Below are positions 63,745 to 64,000 of a stretch of DNA of 64,000 bases, piece after piece (position 1 is the stretch's first letter; the number at the start of each line of letters is the position of its first letter). The translations under genes and the position numbers were made by a program. The notes beneath the pieces are model-generated. The model was not told the DNA's origin, searched no databases, and saw nothing but the letters and a program-made list of their open reading frames with translations. Origin of the DNA: Candidatus Faecalibacterium gallistercoris (GTDB lineage: Bacteria > Bacillota > Clostridia > Oscillospirales > Ruminococcaceae); NCBI GenBank assembly GCA_019116585.1, contig DXBJ01000079.1, positions 1-64,000 on the forward strand. Reading direction: 5' to 3'.

Positions 63745-64000
63745 TCAGGCGGTGCGGACGCCTTCGTCGGTGAAGGCCTGCCGCAGCCGCGGATTGCGTT
63801 CGATCAGGCGGACCAGCGCCACGCCCAGCACCCCGCAGCTGATGACCTCGCCCGCGCCCACCGAAAGGGCGTTGGCCAGGATGAGGGCCGGGGTGGCCGG
63901 CGTGTCGGAGAAAAAGACCGCGATCTCGGTGCCGACGATGACGGCGTTCCAGAGGATCGGGGGCAGGGCCGCCGGGATGGCCAGGCCGCCCACCCGGGCG
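63745..64000 (-). CDS. QueT-family transporter, C-terminal part (cut by window edge)
   Basis: About 85 C-terminal residues are visible; the N-terminus lies beyond 64000. AIPAALPPILWNAVIVGTEIAVFF followed by ALILANALSVGAGEVISCGVLGVAL is characteristic of QueT-type (queuosine-precursor) energy-coupling transporter S components. Members are often controlled by a preQ1 riboswitch, which would lie outside the window. Confidence 0.75.
   Translation of the reverse strand, partial: ARVGGLAIPAALPPILWNAVIVGTEIAVFFSDTPATPALILANALSVGAGEVISCGVLGVALVRLIERNPRLRQAFTDEGVRTA

Overview
The window comes from a GC-rich Firmicute, most likely an Oscillospiraceae/Ruminococcaceae gut bacterium of the Faecalibacterium-Gemmiger-Subdoligranulum kind. 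The evidence is the Gram-positive core gene order (infC-rpmI-rplT with an attenuator leader; dprA-topA-trmFO; plsX-rnc-smc-ftsY; yhbY-nadD-yqeK-LCP-rsfS-leuS), a T-box leader on the leucine genes, the yqeG-efp neighbourhood and REP-like intergenic palindromes. No rRNA or tRNA gene was seen, so the species is not fixed.

Layout. (1) 1-2600: a GntR/YtrA-type regulator with an ABC exporter, flanked by two same-orientation copies of a strongly structured ~175-base intergenic element. (2) 2599-4803, minus strand: a DUF1538 membrane protein and a tandem PII-like protein. (3) 5000-25260, plus strand: a long housekeeping run for translation initiation, rRNA/tRNA modification, DNA processing, topology and segregation, phospholipid synthesis, protein targeting, NAD synthesis, wall-polymer attachment and leucyl-tRNA synthesis. 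(4) 25320-28833: rpsU, yqeG, a TIM-barrel protein, efp, a zinc-ribbon protein and a small conserved protein. (5) 29192-33175, minus strand: an FtsX-type permease with a long coiled coil, and its ATPase.

(6) 33295-46822: a 13.5-kb integrated element bounded by a 21-bp direct repeat, with a tyrosine recombinase at its right end. It carries a divergent repressor/Cro-like switch, an excisionase-like protein, a DUF3987 replication protein, HicAB, a second small switch controlling two unknown genes, and a separately promoted operon with a 1099-residue tape-measure protein and a small-terminase-like HTH protein. No capsid, portal, large terminase or other tail genes were found. Size and content resemble a phage-inducible satellite (PICI-like), and a tape-measure gene would be unusual cargo. 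Three dispersed ~130-bp composite repeats sit at gene junctions inside it.

(7) 46850-53800: a leucine T-box followed by leuA(type 2)-leuC-leuD-leuB, a probable minus-strand small RNA, then threonine deaminase with RidA, so branched-chain amino-acid synthesis dominates this part. (8) 53867-64000: an SGNH hydrolase, cysteine desulfurase with ThiI (4-thiouridine), CinA and an unknown membrane protein, secA, a HAD phosphatase and a QueT-type transporter cut by the window edge.

Promoters with near-consensus -35/-10 boxes at 16-18 base spacing were read directly for most transcription units. Family names come from motif recognition only; no database search was run.
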